Source of the DNA: Clostridia bacterium UC5.1-1C12
GTDB taxonomy: Bacteria; Bacillota_I; Bacilli_A; Erysipelotrichales; Erysipelotrichaceae
Direction: 5' to 3'
Assembly (NCBI GenBank): GCA_001305055.1
Contig: BBZX01000009.1
Location: 62,001 to 126,000, forward strand
DNA: 64,000 bases
In this document: positions 1 through 8,467 of the stretch, piece after piece
Position numbering within the stretch: the first letter of the stretch is position 1
Layout of the letters: each line of letters opens with the position of its first letter
Program-made: the position numbers and the translations under genes
The notes under the pieces: generated by a model
The model's input: the letters and a program-made list of their open reading frames with translations, nothing else
What the model was told of the DNA's origin: nothing
Databases searched by the model: none

Positions 1-588
1 CTGCCGCTGATGGTTCATGTCGGGAATTATCCGCCGGCCTTAAAGGATGTGCTGAATGTACTTGAAGCCGGTGATATCGTGACACATGCTTATCATGGCA
101 AAAAGGGCGGTATCTTAAATGCTGACGGTACGATTATTGAGGAAGCGCTGAACGCACGCAGACGCGGTGTTCTCTTCGATATCGGACATGGGGTCGCAAG
201 CTTTAGCTTTAAAACTTTTAAACAGGCGATGACGCAGAACTTTGACTGTGATTTGATTTCAACCGATCTGCATGTGGAGAATTATCAAGGCCCGGTATAC
301 AATCTGGCGGCGGTACTTTCAAAACTGCTGAATTGCGGTGAATCACTTGAAGATGTTATCAGTAAGGCAACCAGTGTTCCCGCCAAACATTATCAGCTGA
401 AGGGACTGGGAGAATTGAAAGAAGGCTTTATCGGTGATGTATCCGTAATGAAGCTGAGTGACTGTGATGAAGCGGTTGTGGATTCTATCGGCGATTCATT
501 AACACTGAAGCAGCGGCTGACTTTAGTCAATACGATTTATAGCAGGGGGGATGAAATTGAAGTATTTAGACACGATACTGACCAATAG
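1..588 (+). CDS. Amidohydrolase/deacetylase, EF_0837/AHA_3915-type (5' end missing)
   Basis: The reading frame is open from the first base, so this is the C-terminal ~195 residues of a metal-dependent amidohydrolase whose start lies before the window. Visible family features are the VTHAYHGKKGG stretch, the DIGHG motif (a metal-ligand region in this family) and an STDLH motif before the C-terminal strand region. Related proteins hydrolyse N-acyl or cyclic amide substrates; the substrate here is unknown. Its place before PRD, SFCGS and DUF431x genes matches the EF_0829-EF_0839 cluster type, where it would release an amino sugar acid for the PLP enzymes downstream (inference). The 3' end overlaps the next gene by 38 bases, suggesting tight co-translation. 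Confidence 0.8.
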   Translation: MPLMVHVGNYPPALKDVLNVLEAGDIVTHAYHGKKGGILNADGTIIEEALNARRRGVLFDIGHGVASFSFKTFKQAMTQNFDCDLISTDLHVENYQGPVYNLAAVLSKLLNCGESLEDVISKATSVPAKHYQLKGLGELKEGFIGDVSVMKLSDCDEAVVDSIGDSLTLKQRLTLVNTIYSRGDEIEVFRHDTDQ

Positions 589-934
589 TGATGTCAGTGT
601 GGAAGTAAGCGAAGAAATCGTACGCTGTATGAAGCAGGTCGATGATAAGCTTAAGCAGTTAAAGATTGAATTCAGTGATGAGAATGCGGAAATGGTGTTT
701 ACGAATCATTTAGTAGCACTTACGAAACGTATTTTGAGTAAGGAATTTATTCCGGATCTTGATGATTCACTGATGGAAGGTGTTTCTTTACAGGCTATGC
801 AGCTTTCAGAAGAATTGGTGAAGGAGCTGTTTGAAAGTCATGGCTGTGAAGTAAATAAATCAGAGTTATTTTTAGTAGCTACTCATATTCAATTATATCT
901 CGAAAACAGAAAGGATGGGAAAAACAATGAGTAA
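551..934 (+). CDS. PRD-domain protein, EF_0829/AHA_3910 type
   Basis: This 127-residue, mostly helical protein matches the size and layout of stand-alone PTS-regulation domain (PRD) proteins. The HLVALTKRIL segment (residues ~51-60) and the THIQLYLE tail, each with a His, are typical PRD phosphorylation-type positions. PRD modules are normally phosphorylated on His by PTS proteins to control antiterminators or activators, but this one has no DNA- or RNA-binding domain. That points to a regulatory or phospho-carrier role inside this operon (inference). The start is placed at the ATG following a G-rich AGCAGGGGGG ribosome binding site. It overlaps both neighbours. Confidence 0.75.
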   Translation: MKLKYLDTILTNSDVSVEVSEEIVRCMKQVDDKLKQLKIEFSDENAEMVFTNHLVALTKRILSKEFIPDLDDSLMEGVSLQAMQLSEELVKELFESHGCEVNKSELFLVATHIQLYLENRKDGKNNE

Positions 935-1292
935 AGAAATTTTAGTAGTAATCGGTCATCGCATGGGTAAAGGCCAGGCGGTAGCCAGAGGTGTTGAAAA
1001 GGCAGGCGGTAAGGCAATCGTTATTCCAGGCATGGCAGCGGATATGAAATTAGGCGATGTGATGCATGAAAATAATGCCGATTTAGGGATCAGCTTCTGC
1101 GGCAGCGGCGGTGCTGGTGCTTTGACAGCCCAAAATAAATATGGCTATAAGGCTAAATCTGAGCTGCGTTCAATTGAAGCTGCCTGTACAGCTGTTGAAG
1201 ATGGCTGCAAGGTAGTCGGACTGGGCTTCATGGATGTGGAAGACTTAGGTCAAAGACTTGTGGAAACATACCGTAAAGTACACGGAGAGTAG
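927..1292 (+). CDS. Glycine-rich SFCGS-family protein (DUF2620, EF_0830 type)
   Basis: A 121-residue protein containing the diagnostic ISFCGSGGAGALTAQ motif (about residues 51-65 from this start), which gives the SFCGS family its name. An N-terminal ILVVIGHRMGKGQ segment looks like a small Rossmann or IIB-like fold with a loop able to bind a phosphate. No function has been established for the family. It always travels with DUF4310-4312 proteins and a PRD protein, so a role as the soluble part of a carrier is plausible (inference). The start at 927 is preferred over an in-frame ATG at 915 because AAGGATGG lies at the right distance. It overlaps the PRD gene's stop. Confidence 0.75.
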   Translation: MSKEILVVIGHRMGKGQAVARGVEKAGGKAIVIPGMAADMKLGDVMHENNADLGISFCGSGGAGALTAQNKYGYKAKSELRSIEAACTAVEDGCKVVGLGFMDVEDLGQRLVETYRKVHGE

Positions 1293-1294
1293 TC

Positions 1295-1594
1295 ATGAGC
1301 GAGCAGCTGCTGAAGGAGATGGATCATACAGTCACGGTGACAATGAGCGGTGACGGTATGGTTGATACGGTGGGGAAGATTTTTAATATGATGCGCAAGC
1401 AGGTATTCCAGGATATCAACAAGCCGATCATCCAGATGGATACTCAGGAAGTCTACTTTGACAAGGTGGATGTCACAGAAAAGAAGGAAGCTTTCCTGTT
1501 TATCTTCATGCCAAGAGTACGCCGTTATTACACGGTAACTGCCCGCATTATATTAAAGGTTAAATATTTAGATGTCCAAGAGGAGGATAAGTAA
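1295..1594 (+). CDS. DUF4312 family protein (EF_0831 type)
   Basis: A 99-residue soluble protein with a beta-rich pattern (TVTVTMSGDG near residue 12 and a basic PRVRRYYTVTARI strand region near the C-terminus). It matches the DUF4312/EF_0831 family by size, composition and strict position between the SFCGS and DUF4311 genes. No catalytic motif is visible and the function is unknown. It begins three bases after the SFCGS stop and its own stop abuts the next ATG, so the five small genes are almost certainly made together. Confidence 0.75.
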   Translation: MSEQLLKEMDHTVTVTMSGDGMVDTVGKIFNMMRKQVFQDINKPIIQMDTQEVYFDKVDVTEKKEAFLFIFMPRVRRYYTVTARIILKVKYLDVQEEDK

Positions 1595-2314
1595 ATGAAT
1601 GTCGAGGTTATACTTTATTCAGTAATTATTGGTGTTATCGGCGGCGGCTGTATCGCGGCCGGTGCTGCCAGAATGTTCCATGCACCTGAAATTCAGGCCA
1701 TGGGCGCATTCAGAACATTGGGAGAATTTAACGCATGTAACGGTGACCCGGTTGCCCATTTCTCATTCGGGTTAGGGTTCTTCTTCTCAGCTGCGGCTTC
1801 TGCGTTAGGTGCCGGTGCTTTATCAGGGGATGTATTCCATCGTATTGTACCAAACTGGGCGGCTGCCTCATTATTGGTTAAAAACCGTAATGTTGAGGAA
1901 ACGATTCAGAATCCGCGCAAAATGATGATGGCAGGTTCGGTAATCGGTGCTTTAATCGTTACCTTCCTTAATACAATGGCTACCATTATTCCGGAAAAGC
2001 TTTCATTGATTGCGAATAACGTACTGACACCAGCAACCGGCTGGATGCTGAATCCGGTCATGCCTGCTATTTTCTGGCTGGCAGCTATTGACGCTGGCCG
2101 TTACACAGGTATGTGGGGTACGATTTTAGGCGGTATTTCCGCATTGGTTTCAGGCAATGCAGTGCCAGGTATCGTATTAGGTATCCTGATTGGTAAATCA
2201 GCTGAAGAAAATGGTTATAAGAGCGGCATCGTTAAGGTTCTGATTGCAATTGTTGTGGTAATGTTCATTGCCATCGCATACTTCAGAGGCTTCTTTGCTA
2301 AGCTTGGTCTGTAG
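1595..2314 (+). CDS. DUF4311 integral membrane protein (EF_0832 type)
   Basis: A 239-residue membrane protein with an estimated six or so hydrophobic segments. The first (residues ~4-25) is Gly-rich (GVIGGGCIAAGAARM), followed by an amphipathic EIQAMGAFRTLGEFNAC loop and GLGFFFSAAASALGAGALSG. It fits the DUF4311/EF_0832 family. With the DUF4310 protein it is the best candidate for the membrane channel of an uncharacterised uptake system. The substrate could be an amino sugar acid or a related amide, judging from the catabolic enzymes encoded around it (inference). No ATPase and no PTS EIIC signature is present. Confidence 0.75.
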   Translation: MNVEVILYSVIIGVIGGGCIAAGAARMFHAPEIQAMGAFRTLGEFNACNGDPVAHFSFGLGFFFSAAASALGAGALSGDVFHRIVPNWAAASLLVKNRNVEETIQNPRKMMMAGSVIGALIVTFLNTMATIIPEKLSLIANNVLTPATGWMLNPVMPAIFWLAAIDAGRYTGMWGTILGGISALVSGNAVPGIVLGILIGKSAEENGYKSGIVKVLIAIVVVMFIAIAYFRGFFAKLGL

Positions 2315-2326
2315 GAGGAACGATCA

Positions 2327-2971
2327 ATGGAAAAGAAAACATTGCGCAAGGTTGATGCCTTTTTAATGAAAGATGAAACATTTATTTTATTGATTATGGG
2401 AGCTGCGGCGGCAATCTTCGCAGGTACCTTCATGTATATTAAATTCGGCACCGGTGCATTTAATGATATTGCAATCGTACAAATGCTCAGAGATGGCCTT
2501 GACGGCGGTGATTTCGCGGCAGCTGCAGGCTTTGCGGCTGGCTTCCTGATTGCCCGTGTACTGGAAGGACCGTTAGTAGGTATTCTTGATATCGGCGGTT
2601 CTTTGATGACTGGTGTTGGTATTGGTATTCCGGCATTATTATTATCCATGGGTGTTACAATGCCTTTTGATAACATTCTGTTCGCATTAGTAACCGGTGC
2701 GGTGATCGGCCTTGTCTTAGGCGCGGTAATCATCGGTATTCGTAAGCTGGTTCCGGATGGTGTTGCGGTTGGCGGTACAAGTATTATGATGGGTGCCGGC
2801 AATGCGACAGGCCGTTATCTGGGTCCGATGATCATCGTAGCTGCTTGTCAGTATAATGTATGGGCCGGTATCGGTTCGATTATCGGCGGTGCGATTTTCT
2901 ATAAATTAGGTAAAGAAATGACCGGCGGCGCAATCCTTGGCGCTATGATTCTCGGCGCATTCTTCCTATAG
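2327..2971 (+). CDS. DUF4310 integral membrane protein (EF_0833 type)
   Basis: A 214-residue protein with several Gly/Ala-rich membrane helices (for example GAVIGLVLGAVIIGI and the terminal AILGAMILGAFFL). A conserved central IGGSLMTGVGIGIPALL segment and a late SIMMGAGNATGRYLGP loop are visible. It matches DUF4310/EF_0833. Ten bases separate it from the DUF4311 gene, with a GGAGG site in front, so the two are expected to be made together and may form a heteromeric carrier (inference). Family function is unknown. Confidence 0.75.
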   Translation: MEKKTLRKVDAFLMKDETFILLIMGAAAAIFAGTFMYIKFGTGAFNDIAIVQMLRDGLDGGDFAAAAGFAAGFLIARVLEGPLVGILDIGGSLMTGVGIGIPALLLSMGVTMPFDNILFALVTGAVIGLVLGAVIIGIRKLVPDGVAVGGTSIMMGAGNATGRYLGPMIIVAACQYNVWAGIGSIIGGAIFYKLGKEMTGGAILGAMILGAFFL

Positions 2972-2982
2972 GATCAATTGCT

Positions 2983-4088
2983 ATGAGCATTTATTCAACG
3001 ATCGGACTGCCAAGAGTGATTAATGCGGCCGGCCGGATGACAGCGCTTGGCGTTTCTACCCTCAGTGATGAGGTTGCCAAGGCAGTTGTCGAAGGCGGTC
3101 AGTCTTATGTGGTTATCGATGAATTAATGGATAAAGCCGGTGAAATCATCGCTGCTTATACAAAAGCGGAAGCCAGTCTGGTAACATCCAGTGCTTCAGC
3201 GGGAATCTGCATGAGTGTGGCGGGTGTTATTTCCAAAGGCAAGAAATCAGTGATTGAACGGCTTCCGGATGCCAGCGGTTTGGCTAATGAGATTTTGCTG
3301 ATGAAGGGGCATGTCGTTCAATTCGGTGCACCAATTACCTCACTGATCCGCCTTGGCGGCGGTCAGCCTGTTGAGGTCGGCATGGCTAATGATGTCACTG
3401 AAACAGATATGATTGAGGCAATCAGCGATAAAACAGCGGCATTGCTTTATGTCAAAAGTCATCACTGCATTCAGAAAGGAATGCTCAGTCTTGAGAAAAT
3501 GATTGAAATTGCACATGCTCATAATCTGCCGCTGATCATTGATGCGGCAGCTGAAGAAGATATGTGCAAATATGTTGCGATGGGCGCTGATCTTGTTATT
3601 TACAGCGGAGCTAAGGCACTTGAAGCGCCAACTTCCGGTTTTGTAACCGGCAAAAACAGTATATAAATTATGCCAGAAAGCAGTATAATGGTATTGCCAG
3701 GCCGATGAAAATCGGTAAGGAAGGAATCATGGGACTGTTAAAGGCAATGGAGCTTTATTTTAATAAAGATCACGCTGCCGAGGTTAAGCTGAATCTTGAA
3801 AGTGTTGCTTATCTGAATGAGCAAATCAATCAGATCAAGGGCTTGACGGCGGTACAGGTTCAGGATGAGGCCGGCCGTGAGATTTATCGCTCTCAGGTCA
3901 GTGTTGATGAATCAGTGACACATAAGTCAGCCTTGGTAATCGATGCTGAGCTGCGCTCAGGGAATCCGGCGATTCACTGCCGTAAACATTTGCTGAGTAT
4001 GGGGATCTTATCCTTTGATACCCGGCCTTTGGGTAAGGGTGATAAGGAAATCATCGCTGCGCGTCTAAAAGAAATTGTGGAGGGTTAA
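2983..4088 (+). CDS. SelA-like PLP enzyme, DgaE-type, copy 1 (frameshifted)
   Basis: A homologue of the 370-residue protein encoded at 4879-5991, member of the SelA-related (TIGR01437) PLP family that includes D-glucosaminate-6-phosphate ammonia lyase (DgaE). Residues up to SGFVTGK are in one frame; the rest, from about NGIARPMKIGKEG, is in another. The break lies in or near the A run at 3652-3656 and one added A restores continuity. The PLP lysine is visible in YSGAKALEAPTSGF. The expected reaction is dehydration/deamination of a 2-amino sugar acid 6-phosphate to a keto-deoxy acid. The substrate is inferred only from the family and the adjacent aldolase. Confidence 0.75.
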
Positions 4089-4089
4089 T

Positions 4090-4823
4090 ATGTCAAATAT
4101 CAATTATTACAACGATCGTGTATGTCTGAATGTACTGGCAGGTAATTTGGAAAATGCGAAGGAAATCTATGCGGCTGCCGAAAAGCATGTAGTTGTCGGT
4201 GTGCTGTCAGCGAATTATCCTGATGTGCCAAGTGCTGTCGAGGATATGAAGAAATACAATGAAGCCCTGGAAGGCAATCTTTCTGTGGGGCTTGGCGGCG
4301 GCAACCCGAATCAATGGCGGGCCGTTGCTGAAATCGCTAAGGAAATCAAAGCTAATCATTTTAATCAGGTTTTTCAGCCGTAGGCTGGACACGGGCGAAT
4401 GTCGGTGACGACTGCTCACATATCAATGCGCTGGTATCGCCTACGGGCACGCCGGGTTTAGTTAAAATTTCTACCGGACCATTAAGCAAGGATGCTGAGC
4501 CGGCATTGGTACCGGTTGCTACAGCCATTGCAATGATTAAGGAAATGGGCGGCAATTCCGTGAAATTCTTCCCAATGGGCGGTTTGAAGTGTAAAGATGA
4601 GCTGATTGCGGTAGCGAAGGCATGTGCGGAGGCTGATTTCATTCTTGAGCCAACCGGCGGTATCGATTTGGATAACTTTAGGGAAATCCTTCAGATCATT
4701 TTAGATGCTGGTGTCAAGCAGACAATTCCGCATGTTTATACATCAATTATTGATAAGGAAAGCGGCTGCACCCGGATCGAAGATGTAAAAACTTTAATGA
4801 GCATTGTGAAAGAACTTGCTTAA
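4090..4823 (+). CDS. DgaF-type 2-keto-3-deoxy-phosphogluconate aldolase (EF_0839 type; frameshifted)
   Basis: About 245 residues of the KDGP aldolase-like EF_0839/AHA_3917 family. It should cleave the keto-deoxy sugar acid phosphate made by the SelA-like enzymes into pyruvate and glyceraldehyde 3-phosphate. The second half keeps VKFFPMGGLKCKDEL with the likely Schiff-base lysine region, then FILEPTGGIDLDN. The frame breaks in the T run at 4371-4374: one added T gives a continuous QVFSAVGWTRANVGDD reading. The start at 4090 follows GGAGGG; it lies just after the PLP enzyme's stop. A hairpin terminator follows, so the main operon probably ends here. Confidence 0.8.
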
Positions 4824-4832
4824 ATAAATCAA

Positions 4833-4856
4833 AAGAGGCAATTCTGCCTCTTTCTT
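4833..4856 (+). terminator. Rho-independent terminator after the DgaF-type gene
   Basis: AAGAGGCA (4833-4840) pairs with TGCCTCTT (4845-4852) around a four-base loop, followed by a short T-rich tail. It separates the aldolase gene from the second PLP-enzyme gene, which may be made by readthrough or from its own promoter. Confidence 0.75.
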
Positions 4857-4878
4857 ACTTTAGAAATGAGGGAAACTA

Positions 4879-5991
4879 ATGAATATCTATACAGAGAATG
4901 GTTTACATGGTGTTATCAATGCTTCCGGCAGAATGACCAAGCTTGGGGTTTCAACTGTCAGTGAAGAGGTTGGCAAAACATTGGTTGAGGCGGCCGGCAA
5001 TTATGTAGTGATCGATGAATTGCTTGAATGGGCCGGCAAACGCATCGGCGAGCTGATTGGCTGTGAAGATGCCTGTGTCACTTCCAGTGCCTCCAGCGGC
5101 ATTGCTTTGAGTGTTGCCTCCCTGATCTGCGGTGATGACCTGCAGAAGGTGCATCGTTTCAGTGAAACTGCAGCGAATACAAAAAAACGTGAAGTCATCT
5201 TATTGAAGGGACATAATGTTGATTTTGGTGCGCCTATTGATTCAATGATTGAAATCGGCGGCGGCAAGGTTGTGGAAGTCGGTTATGCCAATGGTTCAAA
5301 AATTGAAGACATTACGCATGCCGTTAATGAGAATACGTGTGCGATCTTCTTTGTTAAGAGTCATCACTGTGTTCAAAAGGATATGGTTGATGTGCAGACG
5401 GTCATTAAAGCTGCCAATCAGCTCAATATTCCATGTATCGTAGATGCAGCGGCGGAAGAGGATCTGTCTAAGTATGTGCAGATGGGCGCTGATTTTGTCT
5501 GCTATTCAGGTGCTAAAGCATTATCCGGACCAACCAGCGGTTTTGTCGCCTGCGCGCACAGCAAAGACGCGGCGAATATGCGGCTTCAATACAAGGGGAT
5601 CGGCCGGGTTATGAAAATCGGTAAGGAAAATACGATGGGCTTGGTGAAGGCGATTGAAATCTATCAGCGCAATCACGGTTATGTGCCAACGGTTACTTAT
5701 GAAGATTTAAAAGTATTTACGGAAAGCTGCAATGCCATAAAGGGTATCACAGCTTCAATTATTCAAGATGAAGCGGGACGCGCTATTTATCGCAGTAAGA
5801 TCAATGTCAATGAGACTGAATACGGCATGAATGCCAAAGAGCTGGTGAAACAGCTGCAGGCTCATGATCCGGCAATCTATACACGTGATTATCAGGCTAA
5901 TATTGGTTCCATCGCGATTGATCCGCGGCCTTTGAAAAATAAAGGCGAGCTGGATACGATTTTTGAAGTATTAAAGAAATTAGGTAAATAA
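4879..5991 (+). CDS. SelA-like PLP enzyme, DgaE-type, copy 2
   Basis: An intact 370-residue PLP-dependent protein of the SelA-related family. It has the N-terminal GVINASGRMTKLGVSTVS segment, the CVTSSASSGIALSVAS loop, the DAAAEEDL acidic motif and the PLP-lysine motif YSGAKALSGPTSGF. By family it should be an amino-sugar-acid ammonia lyase rather than a selenocysteine synthase; no selenium genes are nearby. It is clearly paralogous to copy 1. The start follows GAGGGAAACTA. Two copies around one aldolase suggest either two substrates or a heteromeric enzyme (inference). Confidence 0.8.
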   Translation: MNIYTENGLHGVINASGRMTKLGVSTVSEEVGKTLVEAAGNYVVIDELLEWAGKRIGELIGCEDACVTSSASSGIALSVASLICGDDLQKVHRFSETAANTKKREVILLKGHNVDFGAPIDSMIEIGGGKVVEVGYANGSKIEDITHAVNENTCAIFFVKSHHCVQKDMVDVQTVIKAANQLNIPCIVDAAAEEDLSKYVQMGADFVCYSGAKALSGPTSGFVACAHSKDAANMRLQYKGIGRVMKIGKENTMGLVKAIEIYQRNHGYVPTVTYEDLKVFTESCNAIKGITASIIQDEAGRAIYRSKINVNETEYGMNAKELVKQLQAHDPAIYTRDYQANIGSIAIDPRPLKNKGELDTIFEVLKKLGK

Positions 5992-5996
5992 GTTTG

Positions 5997-6016
5997 CCCC
6001 GGGATTCTTCTCGGGG
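5997..6016 (+). terminator. Possible terminator hairpin
   Basis: CCCCGGGA and TCTCGGGG can pair with one mismatch around a short loop, but the downstream T tract is poor (TATACTGTTTTGG). It may end the second PLP-enzyme transcript or be a processing hairpin. Confidence 0.35.
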
Positions 6017-6048
6017 TATACTGTTTTGGTAAGCAAAGGAGGCAATTT

Positions 6049-7227
6049 ATGGATAATTTTGTATTCTATAACCCAGCTAAAATCATTTTTGGCAAGGATC
6101 AGGAAAAAACAGCAGGCGAATGGATCAGAAAATATGATGGACATAAGGTATTACTGCATTACGGCGGCGGTTCAATTAAGAAAAACGGTGTCTATGATAC
6201 GATTATCGCTTCTTTGAAAGAGAATGATCTGCCCTTCGTCGAGCTTGGCGGTGTGGTGCCGAATCCGCGTTATTCACTGATTCAGGAAGGCATAGCGTTA
6301 TGTAAGCGTGAAGATGTCGATTTTATTTTGGCTGTAGGCGGCGGCAGTGTCATCGATTCTGCGAAAGGTATCGCGGCAGGTGTAATGCTTAATGAAGATG
6401 AAGATTTATGGGAAGATTATTATATGTTTAAACGCGGTCCTGAAAAAGCGCTGCCTTTAGGTACGGTATTAACGATTCCGGCTACTGGTTCGGAAAGTTC
6501 GCGCAGCTCGGTAGTAACCAATGAAACAACCCATTTTAAGCGTTCTATGGCCGCTGACTGCATGATCGCCAAGTTTTCGATCATCAATCCTGAGACGCAT
6601 TATTCACTGCCGCCTTATCAGATTGCCTGCGGCTGTGCTGATATCCTGGCCCATCTGATGGAGCGTTATTTCACACCGACTGAAAATGTTGATTTTACCG
6701 ATCGGATGCTGGAAGCAAGCATGAAAACCGTGATCAACTATGCACCGCTGGCCATCAAGTATCCAACTGATTATAATATTCGTGCTGAAATAGCCTGGGT
6801 GGGAACCATTGCCCATAATGGTTTATTAAATACCGGCCGGCTTGGTGATTGGGCAAGTCATGATCTGGAACATGAATTAGGTGCGATTTATGATATCTAT
6901 CATGGTGAGGGATTAGCGATTACCTTCCCGGCATGGATGAAATATGTTTATAAGCAGAATCCAAAACGTTTTGTGCAATTTGCTCAGCGGGTATGGGATG
7001 TGGAATTTTCAGCTGAACAGGAGGAAAGAATCATTCTTGAAGGCATTCATCGCCTTGAACGCTTCTTTACTGAATTAGGTTTGCCGATTCGCTGTTCACA
7101 GCTGCATATCGATAATTCAAGATTTAGAGAAATGGCTCAGAAAATCATGATTAACCGTGATCATGAGGGTGAATTCATGAAGCTTTATGAAGCGGATTGC
7201 TATCAGATATACTGTCTGTCTGAATAA
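6049..7227 (+). CDS. Iron-containing alcohol dehydrogenase, butanol dehydrogenase/YqhD-like
   Basis: A 392-residue group III (iron-type) alcohol dehydrogenase, cytosolic, reducing aldehydes to alcohols with NAD(P)H. The nucleotide-binding AVGGGSVIDSAKG loop is at residues ~95-107. The metal-binding region is seen as CADILAHLMER and later HDLEHELGAIYDIYHGEGLA, with several His residues. Length is usual for the BdhA/YqhD branch. It begins after a good AAGGAGG site. It could dispose of the aldehyde made by neighbouring sugar-acid catabolism, or act in general fermentation (inference). The long gap behind it isolates it from the gal operon. Confidence 0.9.
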   Translation: MDNFVFYNPAKIIFGKDQEKTAGEWIRKYDGHKVLLHYGGGSIKKNGVYDTIIASLKENDLPFVELGGVVPNPRYSLIQEGIALCKREDVDFILAVGGGSVIDSAKGIAAGVMLNEDEDLWEDYYMFKRGPEKALPLGTVLTIPATGSESSRSSVVTNETTHFKRSMAADCMIAKFSIINPETHYSLPPYQIACGCADILAHLMERYFTPTENVDFTDRMLEASMKTVINYAPLAIKYPTDYNIRAEIAWVGTIAHNGLLNTGRLGDWASHDLEHELGAIYDIYHGEGLAITFPAWMKYVYKQNPKRFVQFAQRVWDVEFSAEQEERIILEGIHRLERFFTELGLPIRCSQLHIDNSRFREMAQKIMINRDHEGEFMKLYEADCYQIYCLSE

Positions 7228-7285
7228 TCGTACTTTTTCTAACTATAAAATCTCGTCAACATCATAAAATCTAGTTAAAAATATG

Positions 7286-7312
7286 GATAATCTATTCAAA
7301 ATATAGATTATC
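7286..7312 (+). terminator. Perfect 10-bp inverted repeat with T-rich tail
   Basis: GATAATCTAT (7286-7295) and ATAGATTATC (7303-7312) are exact reverse complements around seven bases, followed by TTTATTTATT. It sits 58 bases after the alcohol dehydrogenase gene. The AT-rich stem makes a weak terminator; it may instead be an operator for the galactose operon. Confidence 0.5.
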
Positions 7313-7339
7313 TTTATTTATTATATGGAAAATTCATAG

Positions 7340-7440
7340 TTATCAAAGATTTTTGATAATTGGCTCTCTTTAAAAGCAGGGTCTGTAATGGTATACTTGT
7401 ACTATATGAAAACGCTTTAATAGTGTTTTAGACGGAGGTG
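7340..7440 (+). promoter_or_regulatory. Gal operon control region: palindrome, extended -10 promoter and cre-like site
   Basis: TTATCAAA (7340-7347) and TTTGATAA (7352-7359) form an 8-bp palindrome. A TGGTATACT extended -10 lies at 7389-7397. TGAAAACGCTTTAA at 7407-7420 matches the CcpA cre consensus TGWAANCGNTNWCA except one position. The cre overlaps the start of transcription, the usual arrangement for glucose repression. A GGAGGTG ribosome site ends the region. The palindrome could bind a gal-specific regulator. Confidence 0.6.
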
Positions 7441-7443
7441 TTT

Positions 7444-8465
7444 ATGAGCGAAATAAAGATTGAAGATTTTAGTTCGCCCCAGCATGAAGCGAAGCTGTTT
7501 ATTCTGAAAAATGATGAGTTGTGTGTTAAAATCACCAACTACGGTGCCGCCATCACAGCGATCTTAATGAAGGACCGTCAGGGGAAGCTGATGATATCGT
7601 TTTAGGCTTTGATGATTTGGACGGTTATCTGAAAGATAAGGGCAATATTTATTACGGTGCAACTGTGGGCCGATGTGCAAACCGCATAGCAAAGGGTAAG
7701 TTTACAATTAACGGTATCGATTATCAGGTAGCTGTCAATAACGGTCCTAATCATCTGCATGGCGGTATTGATAATTTTTCATCGAAGTTTTTTGATTATG
7801 CAGTTGAAAATGACAGTCTGTGTTTGACCTATGTTTCTAAAGATATGGAAGAGGGATATCCAGGTAATCTGACGTTGAAGGTGATCTACACCTTAAACGG
7901 CTGCCAGCTGAAAATCGTATACCGCGCGATCAGTGATAAGGATACGGTTTGCAACATCACCAATCACACTTATTATAATCTGTGCGGTGAGGGCAGCGGT
8001 GATATCGGCGCCCATCTGCTGCAGATTAAGGCAGATCGCTTTGTAGGCTGTGACAGCGATGGTTTGGGTGGTGAAATCCTTGATGTGAGCGGGACCCCCT
8101 TCGATTTTAGAATGCCGCATCCAATCGGTGAGCGGCTCTATGATGAGGATATTCAGCTGAAAAATGGCTGCGGCTATGATCATCACTTCATTTTTAATGA
8201 TGATCACAATCAGGTTCTGCTTCGGGAAGAGCATTCCGGCCGGCAGATCACTTTTTCTTCAACCCAGAACGGTGCGCAGATTTATACAGCTAACTGGTTT
8301 AATGAAGAACACGGCAAGGGCGATTCAATTTATAATTACCGCGGTGGTGTGGCGATTGAACCCCAGCAGATGCCGGACGCGATCAATCGTGAGGGTCAGC
8401 CTTCACTGTTAAGAGCGAATGAAGAATATTATCAGGAAACAACATGTACATTTGAGGTAAAATAA
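7444..8465 (+). CDS. galM: Aldose 1-epimerase (galactose mutarotase; frameshifted)
   Basis: About 340 residues converting beta- to alpha-galactose for galactokinase. Family motifs are ITNYGAAITAI near the N-terminus, YYGATVGRCANRIA, the NGPNHLHGG active-site loop with its His, the ITNHTYYNL segment with the second His, and GGVAIEPQQMPDAIN near the end. The frame breaks near 7583-7590, after about residue 45. One added A in the GGGGAAG stretch restores QGKADDIVLGFDD. Start at 7444 follows GGAGGTG. Two bases separate it from galK; no galT is present in the window. Confidence 0.85.
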
Positions 8466-8467
8466 AA

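Noticed and set aside
2215..2802. Long open frame on the minus strand opposite the DUF4311/DUF4310 genes
   Set aside because: Low-complexity Pro/Ala/Ile composition typical of the antisense of Gly/Ala-rich membrane genes; no ribosome site; the plus-strand genes fit known families.
3640..3710. Programmed frameshifting or true pseudogenes as the cause of the breaks
   Set aside because: Breaks occur in dozens of unrelated genes, in different run contexts, including essential ones; no slippery-site plus structure pattern is shared.
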